Source: JBMYRH01 sp049602155
Lineage (GTDB): Bacteria > Myxococcota_A > UBA9042 > PHBI01 > JBMYRH01
NCBI GenBank assembly: GCA_049602155.1
Contig: JBMYRH010000022.1
Span: forward strand, 19,920 to 83,919
DNA length: 64,000 bases
Direction of reading: 5' to 3'
A program made the position numbers and the translations under genes. Shown here in pieces: positions 62,611 through 64,000 of the stretch; position 1 is the first letter of the stretch; each line of letters starts with the position of its first letter. Under the pieces are notes generated by a model that saw only the letters and a program-made list of their open reading frames with translations, was not told the DNA's origin and searched no databases.

Positions 62611-64000
62611 ATGCGCTGCACACCACCCTCGTGTTTTGGAGCCCTCCTCGGCCTCATGCTCCTCTGCGGCCCTGGGTGCTCAGATGACGACGCTCCCCCG
62701 CCAAACGAGACGTCTCCATGCACCACCTCCGGTGATTGCGAGTCAGGCCTCTGCTACGCATCCGAGTGCCTGGACCCCGCGCGCGATGATGACAGCGACG
62801 GGCTCACCAACGCGGTTGAGGCCCAGCTCGGGACCAACCCCCTGAGCCCCGACACCGACGGTGACGGGCTCTCTGACAAGGTCGAGGTGGGCACCGACAT
62901 CGCGAACGCAGCGGATCAAGACGCAGACGGCGTGATCGACGCGATGGAGTCGAACCTCGTCGACACCGGCAGCGACGAAGACTGCCTCGTCGACCAGAAA
63001 GACGCCGACCACGCGTCCTCCACGAGCCCCGAAGAGCTCTACGACATAGGCTGTTGCTGTGGGGCCTTATGCTCGGAGCTCGGCGTGAGCATCGAGGAGG
63101 CGGCGTGCGTCTCCACTGAGGTCGATGGCGTCACGATGGCGGTCCTCGAATGCGTCACCGACGAGCTCGACAGCGACGGCGACGGCATCAAAGACAGCTG
63201 CGACTGGTGCAGCTACCTGCCGGACCAGTCTGAGGATGATCCCGACGGCGACAACGTCTGCCAGCTGGTCGATAACTGCCCGCTTTTCGCCAACCCGAGC
63301 CAGCTCGACAGCGACGGTGACGGCCTCGGCGACCCCTGTGACCCCTGCCCCACCGCCGAAAACGACCCCGACGGCGACGGCGTCCTCAGCTGCCTCCCCT
63401 TCAACTGCGACCCAGCCGAAGACGCTGAGTGCGTCATCGACAACTGCCCAGACCATCACAACCCGCATCAGCTCGACAGCGACGGCGACAGCTTGGGCGA
63501 CGCCTGCGACGAGGACGTCGACAATGACGGCGTGGCCAACGACGTCGACGAGGACGATGACGGGGACGGGGTCAACGATCACGCGGACAACTGCCCGGTG
63601 ACCCCGAACGTGGACCAGCTCGACAGCGACGGCGACCTAATCGGCGACGCCTGTGACCCCTGCCCGGCGCTCCTCCCCAACGACAAAGACGGTGATGGGG
63701 TCATGGACTGCGACGCTGATGGCGACGGAGACATCGACGATCCCTGCGTCGACGAGCCGGAGTACTTCGACGGCGACAAGATGCCCGTCTGCGTAGACAA
63801 CTGCCCGGAGGTCTCTAACCCGAGCCAGGTCGACAGCGACGGTGACGGCCTCGGCGACCCCTGTGACGATAACCCCTTCGACTCTGACGACACCGACGGC
63901 GACGGTGTCTTAGACGAGGACGACGCTTGCCCCGAGAGCCCCCAGGCCCAGGCCGCTGACCAAGACCTGGACGGCGACGGGTGCTTTAACAGCGAGGACA
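62611..64000 (+). CDS. TSP3-repeat lipoprotein, 5' part (runs off right edge)
   Basis: An open frame from an ATG at 62611 (AAGGATCGCG upstream) stays open to the window end, giving 463 residues so far. The signal ends CGPGC (Cys23), a weak lipobox. The mature N terminus repeats the layout of the 21545-24136 lipoprotein: CTTSGDCESGLCYASECLDP, DDDSDGLTNAVEAQLGTNP, DTDGDGLSDKVEV, DCLVDQKDAD and a CCC-type cluster. After residue 180 there are at least six thrombospondin type-3 units (DNCPxxxNPxQxDSDGDGxGDxCD) that bind calcium. The homology with the other lipoprotein covers about 130 residues. It should be a long calcium-stabilised stalk. Confidence 0.85.
   Translation, partial: MRCTPPSCFGALLGLMLLCGPGCSDDDAPPPNETSPCTTSGDCESGLCYASECLDPARDDDSDGLTNAVEAQLGTNPLSPDTDGDGLSDKVEVGTDIANAADQDADGVIDAMESNLVDTGSDEDCLVDQKDADHASSTSPEELYDIGCCCGALCSELGVSIEEAACVSTEVDGVTMAVLECVTDELDSDGDGIKDSCDWCSYLPDQSEDDPDGDNVCQLVDNCPLFANPSQLDSDGDGLGDPCDPCPTAENDPDGDGVLSCLPFNCDPAEDAECVIDNCPDHHNPHQLDSDGDSLGDACDEDVDNDGVANDVDEDDDGDGVNDHADNCPVTPNVDQLDSDGDLIGDACDPCPALLPNDKDGDGVMDCDADGDGDIDDPCVDEPEYFDGDKMPVCVDNCPEVSNPSQVDSDGDGLGDPCDDNPFDSDDTDGDGVLDEDDACPESPQAQAADQDLDGDGCFNSED

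Overview
The window looks like a piece of a GC-rich myxobacterium-like chromosome (Myxococcota, possibly Bradymonadia; inferred, not tested). The reasons are the very large number of exported lipoproteins with acidic linkers, thrombospondin type-3 calcium repeats, CDDG-type Cys-rich repeats, dockerin-like EF pairs, and a RegB/RegA redox pair. A 95-base N run at 4346-4440 marks a draft assembly. I found no rRNA, tRNA, CRISPR array, insertion sequence or prophage.

Left part (1-31 kb) has mixed strands. It holds lipoproteins (1-369, 529-1290, 1435-3438, 3723-4936, 12906-13103, 18925-20673, 21545-24136, 24654-26267, 26507-27484), small membrane proteins, a triple rhodanese, an LIC_10091-like exported protein, a DmdC-like acyl-CoA dehydrogenase, a regB-regA two-component pair divergent from a membrane-anchored cytochrome c, a TPR membrane protein, a dolichol/phytol-kinase-like membrane protein and a small secreted Cys-rich protein.

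Right part (31-64 kb) is entirely on the plus strand. It holds a lipoprotein with three copies of a 370-residue module, a beta-propeller lipoprotein followed by an IgGFc-binding-like lipoprotein, a sensorless diguanylate cyclase, an EF-hand protein, a subtilisin-like lipoprotein with FG-GAP repeats, a winged-helix/STAND/TPR regulator, a 1710-residue secreted multidomain protein, a beta-helix protein with a dockerin, and a block of an 82-residue peptide, a carbamoyltransferase/methyltransferase fusion and a secreted Cys-rich protein. The last gene is a calcium-repeat lipoprotein that runs off the right edge.

Two observations stand out. First, six intergenic regions (37.15, 41.48, 42.67, 49.97, 55.49 and 57.25 kb) carry three or four TGTCAC-like hexamers spaced exactly 10 bp apart, ending about 18-22 bp before a TAnnnT-like -10. 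They precede nearly every transcription unit from 37 to 62 kb, so the region looks like one regulon of exported proteins. Its likely regulator is the OmpR-type winged-helix protein at 46881-49802. Second, the last unit of that regulon (57355-62195) looks like an undescribed peptide-modification cassette: a small precursor-like peptide followed by an enzyme that joins a NodU/TobZ-type carbamoyltransferase, a PqqD/RRE-like middle segment and an NPPF-type SAM methyltransferase.

The N gap also appears to be a false gap: its two flanks share 56 identical bases, and merging them restores one open reading frame.
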